NCBI RefSeq assembly: GCF_900110125.1
Contig: NZ_FOCN01000010.1
Location: 62,001-126,000, forward strand
Direction of reading: 5' to 3'
Origin: Cryobacterium luteum
GTDB taxonomy: Bacteria; Actinomycetota; Actinomycetes; Actinomycetales; Microbacteriaceae
DNA: 64,000 nucleotides
Part shown: positions 54,446-62,483 of the stretch, piece after piece
Layout of the letters: each line of letters opens with the position of its first letter
Numbering within the stretch: the stretch's first letter is position 1
Notes under the pieces: generated by a model
Database searches by the model: none
What the model was told of the DNA's origin: nothing
Seen by the model: only the letters and a program-made list of their open reading frames with translations
Program-made: the position numbers and the translations under genes

Positions 54446-55027
54446 ATGACCGAAACGATGACCACCCCGAGAACAGCGGATGCCCTCGGCCTCATTTTCG
54501 CCGAGAACAGCCGCGTGGTCGACGTGCTGCGGGCATCCGCTTCGTCACTCGACGTTGCGGCGAGTCTGCTCGCTGCGGCGCCGCGAGTGTTCGTGCTCGG
54601 CGCCGGCCGCTCCGGACTGGCGCTCAAGATGACCGCGATGCGCCTCATGCACCTCGGGCTGGACGTGCACGTGGTCGGCGAGGTGACCAGCCCGGCCATA
54701 GCTGCCGGCGACGTGCTGTTGGTGGCAAGCGGATCAGGCACGACGGGCGCCATCGTGCGTGCCGCCGAGACGGCTGACGGTGTGGGCGCGAGCATTCTCG
54801 CGCTGACCACAGCGGCCGCGTCACCGCTCGGGCAGCTTGCCGCGGTGACCGTGCTCATTCCCGCGGCCGCCAAGCAGGACCACGACGGACAGGCGTCGGC
54901 CCAGTATTCGGGCGGCTTGTTCGAACAGTCCGTGCTGCTGGTCGGTGACGCTCTCTTTCACACGCTCTGGCAGTTGAGCGGCCGCACGGCCGAAGAGCTC
55001 TGGCCGCGTCACGCCAACCTCGAGTAA
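54446..55027 (+). CDS. hxlB: 6-phospho-3-hexuloisomerase
   Basis: The second RuMP enzyme; it turns hexulose-6-phosphate into fructose-6-phosphate. The 193-residue protein is a single SIS sugar-isomerase domain with LGAGRSGLALKMTAMRLMHLG, VGEVTSPAIAAGDVLLVASGSGTTGAIV, and KQDHDGQASAQYSGGLFEQSVLLVGDALF, typical of the HxlB/PHI family. It lies just upstream of hxlA. Together they fix formaldehyde to ribulose-5-phosphate; in non-methylotrophs the pair serves formaldehyde detoxification. Confidence 0.94.
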   Translation: MTETMTTPRTADALGLIFAENSRVVDVLRASASSLDVAASLLAAAPRVFVLGAGRSGLALKMTAMRLMHLGLDVHVVGEVTSPAIAAGDVLLVASGSGTTGAIVRAAETADGVGASILALTTAAASPLGQLAAVTVLIPAAAKQDHDGQASAQYSGGLFEQSVLLVGDALFHTLWQLSGRTAEELWPRHANLE

Positions 55028-55033
55028 GACCGA

Positions 55034-55057
55034 CCGGGCCCGGGCCCGGGCCCGGGC
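55034..55057. repeat. Four tandem CCGGGC hexamers between hxlB and hxlA
   Basis: A perfect (CCGGGC)4 run in the 66-base hxlB-hxlA spacer. It can form stable self-pairing structures on the mRNA and may dampen or tune hxlA expression. Related in composition to the GGGCCC repeats elsewhere. Confidence 0.75.
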
Positions 55058-55093
55058 ACACACACCACTGAAACCAACAGAAAGAAGAACCCC

Positions 55094-55717
55094 ATGAAGC
55101 TTCAGGTAGCAATGGACGTACTGACCACCGACGCCGCACTCGCGCTCGCCGCCCAGGTCGCCCCGCACGTCGACATCATTGAGCTCGGCACCCCGCTGAT
55201 CAAGGCCGAGGGCCTGCGCGCCGTCACCGCGATCAAGGCTGCGCACCCCGACAAGATCGTCTTCGCCGACCTCAAGACGATGGATGCCGGCGAGCTCGAA
55301 GCCGACATCGCCTTCGCCGCCGGCGCCGACCTCGTGACCGTGCTCGGCACGGCCGGGGACAGCACCATCATCGGTGCCGTCGCCGCCGCGACCAAGCACG
55401 GCAAGGGCATCGTTGTCGACCTCATCGGCGTCGCCGACAAGGTCACCCGCGCCCGCGAAGTCACCGCCCTCGGCGCCAAGTTCGTCGAGATGCACGCCGG
55501 TCTCGACGAGCAGGCCGAGCCCGGCTTCTCGCTCGAGAAGTTGCTGAACCAGGGCGAGACCGCCAGGGTTCCGTTCTCGCTCGCCGGTGGCGTGAGCCTG
55601 GCGACCATCGCCTCGGTGCAGCGCGCCGGGGCATCCGTTGCCGTCGCCGGCGGAGCCATCTATGGCGCCGAGGACCCGGCTGCCGCTGCCGCTGCCCTGC
55701 GCGCCGCGATCATCTAA
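55094..55717 (+). CDS. hxlA: 3-hexulose-6-phosphate synthase
   Basis: The first RuMP enzyme; it adds formaldehyde to ribulose-5-phosphate. The 207-residue TIM-barrel protein of the OMP decarboxylase superfamily has LQVAMDVLTTDAAL, IIELGTPLIKAEG, VFADLKTMDAGELEA, VDLIGV, VEMHAGLDEQA, and the phosphate site FSLAGGVSL plus VAVAGGAIYGAEDP. ATG at 55094 with AGAAAGAAG just upstream. Followed by a good terminator. Confidence 0.95.
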   Translation: MKLQVAMDVLTTDAALALAAQVAPHVDIIELGTPLIKAEGLRAVTAIKAAHPDKIVFADLKTMDAGELEADIAFAAGADLVTVLGTAGDSTIIGAVAAATKHGKGIVVDLIGVADKVTRAREVTALGAKFVEMHAGLDEQAEPGFSLEKLLNQGETARVPFSLAGGVSLATIASVQRAGASVAVAGGAIYGAEDPAAAAAALRAAII

Positions 55718-55733
55718 GATCCGGCTTCATCTG

Positions 55734-55767
55734 GTGCCGTCCCGCTTCGCGCGGGGCGGCACTTTCG
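55734..55767 (+). terminator. Intrinsic terminator of hxlBA
   Basis: GTGCCGTCCCGC (55734-55745) pairs with GCGGGGCGGCAC (55751-55762) with one T-G pair; TTTCG follows. It lies 17 bases past the hxlA stop. Confidence 0.8.
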
Positions 55768-55836
55768 CGTTAAGCGGATGCCCGCGCCACAGTCCCGCAG
55801 AGACCGCTCGGTCCTGGCCACCGCCAGCAGAAATTC

Positions 55837-55905
55837 GGTCGGGGCCGGGCCCCGTCCCCGGGCCCAGTTTATAGACTCGGCCCACCTCCCGGGCCCCGTG
55901 CAGAA
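55837..55905. repeat. GGGCCC-family intergenic repeat (copy C)
   Basis: The core GGGCCCAGTTTATAGACT followed by CGGCCCA (55860-55884) closely matches the core at 38334-38357. It is flanked by GGTCGGGGCC GGGCCCCGTCC on the left (55837-55857) and CCCGGGCCCCGTG on the right. It lies between hxlA and the FAD oxidoreductase gene. The arrangement palindrome-core-palindrome is as in copy B. Confidence 0.7.
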
Positions 55906-55990
55906 AAGGGAACCTCGTCGGAGGGCCCCGCTAGGCTGGTGGCGCCCGAGACAGTCGGCGGCATCGTCGCCGCGAGAGGATGCGCCCCGC

Positions 55991-57421
55991 ATGAGCAGCA
56001 CCATTTTCGACCGAGCCAGGCCCGCCCAATCCGTCGTGACCGCCGCGCTGGCCGGCACGCGGCAGAGCTCCTTCTGGCTCGACGATCTCGCGCCGCGCGC
56101 GAGCTATCCCCGGCTCACCAGCAACCTCGATTGTGACCTTGCGGTCGTCGGGGGCGGCTACCTCGGCCTGTGGACCGCCGTGCTGGCCAAGCAGCAGAAT
56201 CCGGCAGCGCGGGTGGTGCTGTTGGAGGCGCGCACGGTGGGCTGGGCGGCATCCGGGCGCAACGGCGGCTTCTGCGAGGCGAGCCTCACCCATGGTGAGG
56301 AGAACGGCCGCACGCGTTGGCCGCACGAGATCGACCGCCTGACCGAGCTCGGCTACGAGAATCTCGATGAGATCGAGCGCACGGTGGCCGCACTCGGCCT
56401 CGACTGCGATTTCGAGCGCACCGGGGCCATCGACCTCGCGGTCGAAGAGCACCAGGTGGAGTGGCTGCGCGCGGAGTCGACCGACGAGAACACGGTCTTT
56501 CTCGATGCGGAGGCCGTGCAGGCCGAGGTGAAATCGCCGACCTATCTGGCCGGGGTCTGGTATCGGCGCAGTAATGCCCTCGTGCATCCCGGCAAGCTCT
56601 CTGCCGAACTCGCGCGGGTAGCAACCGATCTCGGCGTCGAGATCTTCGAGCATTCGCTCGTGCAGAACCTCAACACGACCGGGCTCAGCGCCGCCCAGGG
56701 CACCCGGGTCGTGACCCGCGGCGGCATCGTGACCGCAAAGAAGACAGCCCTCGCCACCAACGTGTTCCCGTCGCTGCTCAAGCGCAACAGGCTCGCCACC
56801 GTGCCGGTTTACGACTACGTGCTCATGACCGAACCGCTCGATGCGAGCCAGCTCGCCGCGATCGGCTGGCAGAACCGGCAGGGCCTCGCCGACCTGGCCA
56901 ACCAATTTCATTACTATCGGCTGAGTGTCGATAACCGCATTCTGTTCGGCGGCTACGACGCCGTGTACCACTACGGCCGCAGGGTGCGCAGCAGCTACGA
57001 GAACCGCCCCGAGAGCTTCGAAAAGCTCGCGAACCACTTCTTCACGACGTTTCCGCAGCTGGCTGGGGTGCGCTTCAGCCACAAGTGGGCCGGCGCCATC
57101 GACACCTCCACGCAGTTCTGCGCCTTCTTCGGCCAGGCTCGCCAGGAGCGCATCAGCTACGCGGCCGGGTTCACCGGCCTCGGCGTGGGCGCAACGCATT
57201 TCGCAGCCCAGGTCATGCTCGACCAACTGGCCGGCCGCAGCACGGAACGCACCGAACTGGCCATGGTGCGGGGCCGGCCGCTGCCGTTTCCGCCGGAACC
57301 CATCGCATCCGCTGGAATTCAGGCAACCCGCTGGGCGCTCAACCGCGCCGACCGAAACGGCGGCAAACGCAACGCCCTGCTCAAAACCCTCGATGCCCTC
57401 GGGCTCGGCTTCGACTCCTGA
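55991..57421 (+). CDS. FAD-dependent oxidoreductase (DAO family)
   Basis: A 476-residue flavoprotein. An N-terminal stretch of about 45 residues precedes the FAD-binding Rossmann fold CDLAVVGGGYLGLWTAVLAKQ; the family traits ASGRNGGF and NALVHPGKLS and the C-terminal AAGFTGLGVGATHFAAQVMLDQLAG are typical of the D-amino acid oxidase/glycine oxidase/gamma-glutamylputrescine oxidase group. Substrate unknown; likely an amine or amino acid. ATG at 55991 follows GAGAGGA; a longer reading extends through the GGGCCC repeat and is unlikely. It is convergent with the HAD gene with a four-base gap. Confidence 0.88.
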   Translation: MSSTIFDRARPAQSVVTAALAGTRQSSFWLDDLAPRASYPRLTSNLDCDLAVVGGGYLGLWTAVLAKQQNPAARVVLLEARTVGWAASGRNGGFCEASLTHGEENGRTRWPHEIDRLTELGYENLDEIERTVAALGLDCDFERTGAIDLAVEEHQVEWLRAESTDENTVFLDAEAVQAEVKSPTYLAGVWYRRSNALVHPGKLSAELARVATDLGVEIFEHSLVQNLNTTGLSAAQGTRVVTRGGIVTAKKTALATNVFPSLLKRNRLATVPVYDYVLMTEPLDASQLAAIGWQNRQGLADLANQFHYYRLSVDNRILFGGYDAVYHYGRRVRSSYENRPESFEKLANHFFTTFPQLAGVRFSHKWAGAIDTSTQFCAFFGQARQERISYAAGFTGLGVGATHFAAQVMLDQLAGRSTERTELAMVRGRPLPFPPEPIASAGIQATRWALNRADRNGGKRNALLKTLDALGLGFDS

Positions 57422-57425
57422 ACGA

Positions 57426-58094
57426 TCAGCCGAGCAGCAGTTTGCTGAGCTGGTCGGTCGAGTGCACGACAGCGGTCGCGGCGGCCGCTTCGGCGGGAGA
57501 GCCGTAGCCCCACTCCACCAGGATGGCCGGAATGCCGTTTGCTTCAGCGCCGATGGCATCGTAGCTGCGGTCGCCGACCATGACGGCTCCGCTGGTGTCG
57601 ACGCCGGTCGCGGCCAGGCGGGCCAGGGCCTCGGCCACGATCTCAGCCTTGTGGCTGCGGGTGTCGTCGGCAGATGCCCCGACCGTTGCCGTGAAGTATT
57701 TAGCGAGATCGAAGTGCGTGAGAATGGCGATCGCGCTCAGTTCCGGCTTGCTCGTGGCGAGGGCGAGGGGAATTCCCGCAGCGTGGATGCGCTCGAGCAG
57801 GCCGGCTACGCCGGGATAGACGGCCGTATCGAGCGCGGCGGCGCCGTGATAATCGGCCCGGTAAACCGCGGTGGCCGATGCGGCCTCGTCGGGGGTCATG
57901 CCCGCGTACTCCTGGAAGGCGTCGAGCATCGGCGGGCCGACGTAGGCGAGCAGGTCGGCAGCGCTGGGAACGGGGCGGCCCATCCGGGTGAAGGTGCGGG
58001 CCAACGAGGCGGTGATCGCCGGGGCGGAATCGGTGATGGTTCCGTCGAGGTCGAAGAGGATGGCGCTCCAGGTGCGCGTCAATGTTGCGTTCAT
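57426..58094 (-). CDS. HAD-superfamily hydrolase (phosphoglycolate phosphatase-like)
   Basis: A 222-residue HAD phosphatase. Motif I is FDLDGTITDSAP, motif II ALATSKPEL, and motif III with the lysine in RSHKAEIV, motif IV VGDRSYDAIGA. A helical cap lies at about residues 20-90. The family includes Gph, which removes phosphate from phosphoglycolate; the true substrate is not decided by sequence. ATG at 58094 is chosen over a longer reading that adds ten residues. Confidence 0.88.
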   Translation of the reverse strand: MNATLTRTWSAILFDLDGTITDSAPAITASLARTFTRMGRPVPSAADLLAYVGPPMLDAFQEYAGMTPDEAASATAVYRADYHGAAALDTAVYPGVAGLLERIHAAGIPLALATSKPELSAIAILTHFDLAKYFTATVGASADDTRSHKAEIVAEALARLAATGVDTSGAVMVGDRSYDAIGAEANGIPAILVEWGYGSPAEAAAATAVVHSTDQLSKLLLG

Positions 58095-58130
58095 TCGGCA
58101 TAGCCTAAACGGTTCGCCGCCCATCTACCC

Positions 58131-58673
58131 CATTTGCCCATTTTCCTCAGCTTTTATCCGGCTTCGTCAAAGGCTCAGCGCACCTCGATCGGGGCACCAG
58201 CCGCCGACGCAATCTTTCCGTCGTCATTGCCCTGGATCAAGGGCATCGCGGCCGACTTTCCGGACACCAACTACGCCGCCTACGAGTTGCCCGCCGGCCC
58301 CGGAGGCCAGTCGACCTTCAGCTTCATCAACTGCTGGGGAATCCCGCAGAACTTCGACACAGCGGATGCCGCCAGCTCCGTGGTCGAGTTCCTCACCAGC
58401 GACCAGGCGCGACTCGCCGCGGCCGCTGCCTTCGGAGTGATCCCCTCGACCGAGTCCGCCGCGGCGACCTACGCCGAAACCTTTCCCGAGAACGCGTCGT
58501 TCGTCGCGAGTGCCGACTACGCGGTCAGCCCGGTGAATTTCGCCGGATCGGCCTCGGCCATCACGGACTTCAACTCGAAGCTCGAGGGCCTCATCGGCGG
58601 CGTGCCGAAGGCAATCCTCGAATCGCTCCAGACCAGGCTGCAGGCCACCCTCGCCGCGGCCAACGGCCAATAG
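58131..58673 (+). pseudogene. Remnant of a sugar ABC transporter solute-binding protein (C-terminal part)
   Basis: The frame reads like the last third of a family 1 extracellular solute-binding protein: PWIKGIAADFPDTNYAAYELPAGPGGQSTFSFINCWGIPQ, then AASSVVEFLTSDQARLAAAAAFGVIPST, and a C-terminal helical region. The signal peptide, lipobox and the first two-thirds are missing, and no ribosome binding site leads into it. It is followed by an inverted GGGCCC structure (58683-58710) and the fused permease remnant. This is a decaying ABC sugar uptake operon. Confidence 0.85.
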
Positions 58674-58734
58674 CGTCTGCGGGCCCGCCCTACGGGCCGG
58701 GCCCGCACGTCATCAGGTATCAAGGGAGACACCA

Positions 58735-59080
58735 TGGCACGCAGACTGACGGCGGGCGCGCGCAAGCCGCGGGCCGGCATCCGCTCGGGCGAAACAAGAT
58801 TCGGCTGGCTGTTCATCGGCCCGCCGTCGTGACACTGTTCTTTTTGAGTTTGCAAGGCATGTGGAACGAGTACGCGCACTTCGTTGTCTCGCGGCAGGAC
58901 GCCGACCTGAATACCCTGACGACCGGTGTCGCCTCGCTCGTGTCGGGGCAGCTCGGCTCGGGCAACCAGTATCCGCTGGTGCTGGCTTCGGCGCTGCTGA
59001 TGACGATCCCGGTCGCCATCATGATCGTCATCTTTCAGAAGCGCATCATGAATACCACCGAGGGCGGCGAAAAGGGTTAG
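58735..59080 (+). pseudogene. Fusion remnant of two sugar ABC permeases
   Basis: Bases 58735-58833 encode MARRLTAGARKPRAGIRSGE followed by TRFGWLFIGPPS and a stop, the typical start of a MalF-type permease. From 58829 another frame encodes LFFLSLQGMWNEYAHFVVSR and ends FQKRIMNTTEGGEKG, the typical end of a MalG-type permease. A deletion of most of both genes fused the ends out of frame. The EAA loop and most helices are lost, so it cannot work. Confidence 0.88.
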
Positions 59081-59116
59081 CCTGTTCGTTCGCCTCGACC
59101 GGCAAAGGAACCCTGC

Positions 59117-60055
59117 ATGACACCGACTTCGCCCGCCCGACTCGTCTATGGCTGCATGGGACTGGGCGGTGACTGGACGCCAGGGCCGGTCACCCCCGCC
59201 GCGATCGACCAGGCGGCCGCGGCGGTCGAGGCCGCGCTATCCATCGGCGTGGGCGTGTTCGACCACGCCGACATCTACCGTTTCGGTAAGGCCGAGACGG
59301 TGTTCGGCGAGGTGCTGAAACGCACGCCGGGACTGCGCGAGCGCATCGAGATCCAGACCAAGTGCGGTATCCGCCTGGATGCGGACCACGCTCCCTACGA
59401 CCTGTGCACGATCGTGGCGCGCGTCGACGACAGCCTCGCGCGGCTCGGCGTGGACTACGTCGACACCCTGCTGCTGCACCGACCCGACCCGCTGCTCGAG
59501 CCCGCCGATGTGGCCGTGGCGGTGGCCCAGCTGCACGCGGCCGGCAAGATTCGCGCGCTCGGCGTCTCGAACATGTCGGGGGCGCAGATCGCGTTTCTGC
59601 AGCGCGAGAGTCCGCTGCCGATCGTGGTGAACCAGCTGGAGATGAGCCTGGGCCGCCGCGACTGGGTCGACAGTACCGTGCTGGTCAACCACCCGGATGG
59701 CGCCAGCAACACCTTTCCGCACGGCACGCTCGAGTACTGCGCGAGCAACGGCGTGCGGCTCCAGGCCTGGGGCGCCCTCGCCCAGGGCCGCTATTCCGGG
59801 GCGCCGACGCGCACGGCGGCCGAGGAGGCGGCATCCGCTGTGGTCACGACGCTGGCCGAAGCCAAGAACACGACCCGCGAGGCCATCGTGCTCGGCTGGC
59901 TGATGCGGCACCCGGCGCGCATCGACCCGGTGCTCGGATCGAGCGATCCTACGCGCATTCGGGCCTGCGCCGATGCCGCGGTGCAGGCAGCGGCGATGAC
60001 GCGCGACGAATGGTTCGCGCTGTACATTGCGGCCCGCGGTCGGCCGCTGCCGTAG
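59117..60055 (+). CDS. Aldo-keto reductase
   Basis: A 312-residue NADPH-dependent TIM-barrel oxidoreductase. Catalytic residues are visible: Asp and Tyr in FDHADIYRFG, Lys in IQTKCGI, and His in DTLLLHRPDPLL. GVSNMSGAQI and the C-terminal VLGSSDPTRIRA are as in the YdhF-like group of aldo-keto reductases. ATG at 59117 has AAAGGAA upstream. It lies after the broken ABC transporter and may once have been part of a sugar operon; substrate unknown. Confidence 0.9.
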   Translation: MTPTSPARLVYGCMGLGGDWTPGPVTPAAIDQAAAAVEAALSIGVGVFDHADIYRFGKAETVFGEVLKRTPGLRERIEIQTKCGIRLDADHAPYDLCTIVARVDDSLARLGVDYVDTLLLHRPDPLLEPADVAVAVAQLHAAGKIRALGVSNMSGAQIAFLQRESPLPIVVNQLEMSLGRRDWVDSTVLVNHPDGASNTFPHGTLEYCASNGVRLQAWGALAQGRYSGAPTRTAAEEAASAVVTTLAEAKNTTREAIVLGWLMRHPARIDPVLGSSDPTRIRACADAAVQAAAMTRDEWFALYIAARGRPLP

Positions 60056-60070
60056 GTGCGCTCAACGGCC

Positions 60071-61351
60071 CTAGCGGGCGGCGACGGTGATCAATTCGTC
60101 CCAGTGCGTCGTGGCGCGGGGCGAGACCATCTCGCGGCGCATGGTCCAGGCCCGGTTGTTCTTGAGCCCGGCCAAGCCGAGGCCGAGGTTCTCCTGCCCG
60201 TACTTGGCCGTGATCTAGTCGAGCACGGCGCCGGCCTTGAACGGTGCAGGCTCGGTGCCGAAGATATCGAGGCTGGCGTGCGAAGCCTGCGGCGAGAAAT
60301 CGTGCAGGCTGACGCCCACCCGCACGTAGTGCTGGTCGCCCTGCAGCTGCGGGCCGAGGGCGGTGATCGCCGCCCGGTACATCTGCACCGGATCATCGGT
60401 CGGGTCGGGAAAAGTGAGGGATACCGCGTGCGTCACGTGGTTGTCTCTGAACGGCGAGGTCGAGGCGTAGCAACGCATGAGGCGTGCCAGCGAGCCTTGC
60501 GCACGCAGCCGTGCGGCGGCGCGCTGGGTGTACACGGAGAGCACTTCTTCGAGCTCGGCCACGGTGCTGATGGGCACGGCGAACGAGCGGGAAAACTGGA
60601 TCTGTTCCCGGTCGGCCCGCAGTTCCTCGAGCGGCAGGCAGTCGTTGCCGCGCAGTTCCTGCACGGTGCGCTCCATCGTCACCCCGAACCGGCGGCGGAT
60701 GCGCACGGCGTCGCTGTCGCGCAGGTCGCCCGCCGTGTGGATGCCGATGCCGGTCAATTTCGCGGCGCTGCGTGAGCCGACGCCCCACACCTGGCCCGCA
60801 TCCACCGACCGCAGAATCCTCGTCAGCTGGTCAGGCGAATACGCGGCGAGGTCGCAGACACCCTGCAGGGAAGCGGAGGACTTCGAGCCCCGGTTGGCGA
60901 GTTTAGCCAGCGTCTTGCTCGGCGCTATTCCCACGCTGACCGGCAGGCCGATGAGCTTCTGGGTCGCCGCGCGAATCTCCCGGGCGATCGCGGTGACCTG
61001 CGCGGGGGTGCCGGTGAGGCGGATGAAGCTCTCGTCGATCGAATACACCTCCTGGCTCGAGGTGAAGCGGCTGAGCAGCTCGACGGCGCGAGCGGAAATG
61101 TCGCCGTAAAGCTCGTAATTGCTGGAACGGGCGATGACGCCCTTGGCTACGGCCTCGGCGGCGATGTTCTGCCAGGGCGCGGCCATGTCGATGCCGAGCG
61201 TCTTGGCTTCGGCGGAGCGGGCGATCACACAGCCGTCATTGTTGGAGAGTACGACGACGGGCCGGCCCTCGAGGCGGGGGTCGAAGATGCGCTCACACGA
61301 AACGTAGAAGTTGTTCGCGTCGACGAGGGCGATCGAGGTGGACTCAGACAC
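60071..61351 (-). pseudogene. umuC: Y-family DNA polymerase UmuC with in-frame amber stop
   Basis: The frame encodes a UmuC-like translesion polymerase: [59 protein letters not shown], and [12 protein letters not shown]. After 378 codons a TAG (60217-60215) stops it; beyond it the same frame goes on with ITAKYGQENLGLGLAGLKNN to a natural TAG at 60071. Relatives contain this tail, which includes the little-finger end and a possible clamp-binding stretch. So the gene is either newly broken, truncated by 48 residues but still active in part, or read through. It overlaps umuD by eight bases. Confidence 0.85.
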
Positions 61352-61778
61352 GGTGCAGGCACCGGGTGACGACGCCCCAGACCGTCAATTCGCTCAGTTC
61401 GCTGAGCACGATGTCGGGGTAGGCCGGGTTTTCGGGAACCAGCCGGATGGACTCACCGTCGATGCGCAGCCGCTTGATGGTCAGTTCGTTGTCCACGACG
61501 GCCACGATGACACTGCCGTCGCGGGCGTCGAGGGAACGGTCGACGATGATCTCATCGCCGTCGAAGATGCCCGCGCCGATCATGCTGTCGCCGCTGACCC
61601 GCACGATGAACGTCGCTATGGGGTCGGTGATGAGGTGGCGATTCAGGTCGACGGGTCCGGTGTAATAGCCCTGCGCCGGCGAGGGGAATCCGGCGTGAAC
61701 GGCCTCGGGCGCCTCGCGGGCGAACTGGCTGGTGTTCGCTGTGTCAGCCTGTACCGGGGTGATCTCAGGTCTGTGCAT
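61344..61778 (-). CDS. umuD: UmuD-like S24 self-cleaving protein
   Basis: A 144-residue protein of the LexA/UmuD peptidase family. The self-cleavage site is probably Ala-Gly in VHAGFPSPA; the catalytic Ser lies in [10 protein letters not shown] and the Lys in [13 protein letters not shown]. After RecA-aided cleavage UmuD joins UmuC as Pol V. It overlaps umuC by eight bases and starts directly after the nucS stop. No LexA box of the actinobacterial type was found directly upstream, so SOS control is not shown. Confidence 0.92.
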   Translation of the reverse strand: MHRPEITPVQADTANTSQFAREAPEAVHAGFPSPAQGYYTGPVDLNRHLITDPIATFIVRVSGDSMIGAGIFDGDEIIVDRSLDARDGSVIVAVVDNELTIKRLRIDGESIRLVPENPAYPDIVLSELSELTVWGVVTRCLHRV

Positions 61779-62474
61779 TCAGAACAACTTCGAGGCCGTG
61801 TCGTCCAGCCCGCGCATGGCGTCGTAGTCGAGCAGCAGGCAGCGGATGCCGCGATCCTCGGCCAGCTTGCGGGCCTGCGGTTTGATGGTTTGCGCGGCGA
61901 AAACCCCGCTCACCGGTGCGAGGTGCGGGTCGCGGTTCATTAGCTCGAGGTAGCGGGTGAGCTGCTCGACGCCGTCGATGTCGCCGTTGCGCTTGAGTTC
62001 GACCGCGACGGAAGCCCCGCTCGCGTCCTGCGCGAGGATGTCGACCGGCCCGATGGCCGTCATGTATTCGCGGCGCACAAAGGTGAAGCCCTCACCGAGC
62101 AGGTGGATGTGCTCGGCCAGCAGCTTCTGCAGGTGCGACTCGGCGCCGTCCTTGATCAGGCCGGGGTCGATGCCGAGTTCGTGCGCCGAATCGTGCTGCA
62201 CCTCGTAAACGCTGACCACGAGCTGGTCGGCGGTCTTAGCGTGGGTGACGGTCCAGAGGGCGGTGATGCCGGCATCCGCTTGATCGCTGTCGGGTTCGGA
62301 GATGGCGACCGAGCACGGCGGGCTCATCCAGTTGAGCGGCTTATACGAGCCGCCGTCGGAGTGCACGAGCACACTGCCGTCGGACTTGATCATGAGCAGG
62401 CGGGTGGCCATCGGCAGGTGGGCGCTGAGACGCCCGGCATAGTCAACGGAGCATTTCGCAATTACAAGGCGCAC
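61779..62474 (-). CDS. nucS: Endonuclease NucS, mismatch-specific
   Basis: NucS (EndoMS) cuts both strands at mismatches and provides mismatch repair in actinobacteria, which lack MutS/MutL. The 231-residue product starts [20 protein letters not shown] and has the nuclease-domain residues GPVDILAQD and [23 protein letters not shown], ending at LF. GTG start at 62474. It lies between the MFS gene and umuDC in one orientation, so mutagenesis and mismatch-repair genes may share transcription. Confidence 0.95.
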   Translation of the reverse strand: MRLVIAKCSVDYAGRLSAHLPMATRLLMIKSDGSVLVHSDGGSYKPLNWMSPPCSVAISEPDSDQADAGITALWTVTHAKTADQLVVSVYEVQHDSAHELGIDPGLIKDGAESHLQKLLAEHIHLLGEGFTFVRREYMTAIGPVDILAQDASGASVAVELKRNGDIDGVEQLTRYLELMNRDPHLAPVSGVFAAQTIKPQARKLAEDRGIRCLLLDYDAMRGLDDTASKLF

Positions 62475-62483
62475 TGGTCGAGT

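Noticed and set aside
61780-61800. LexA box in front of umuD
   Set aside because: TCGAAG and GTTCTG occur at the end of nucS, but the spacing and half-sites do not match the actinobacterial LexA consensus.
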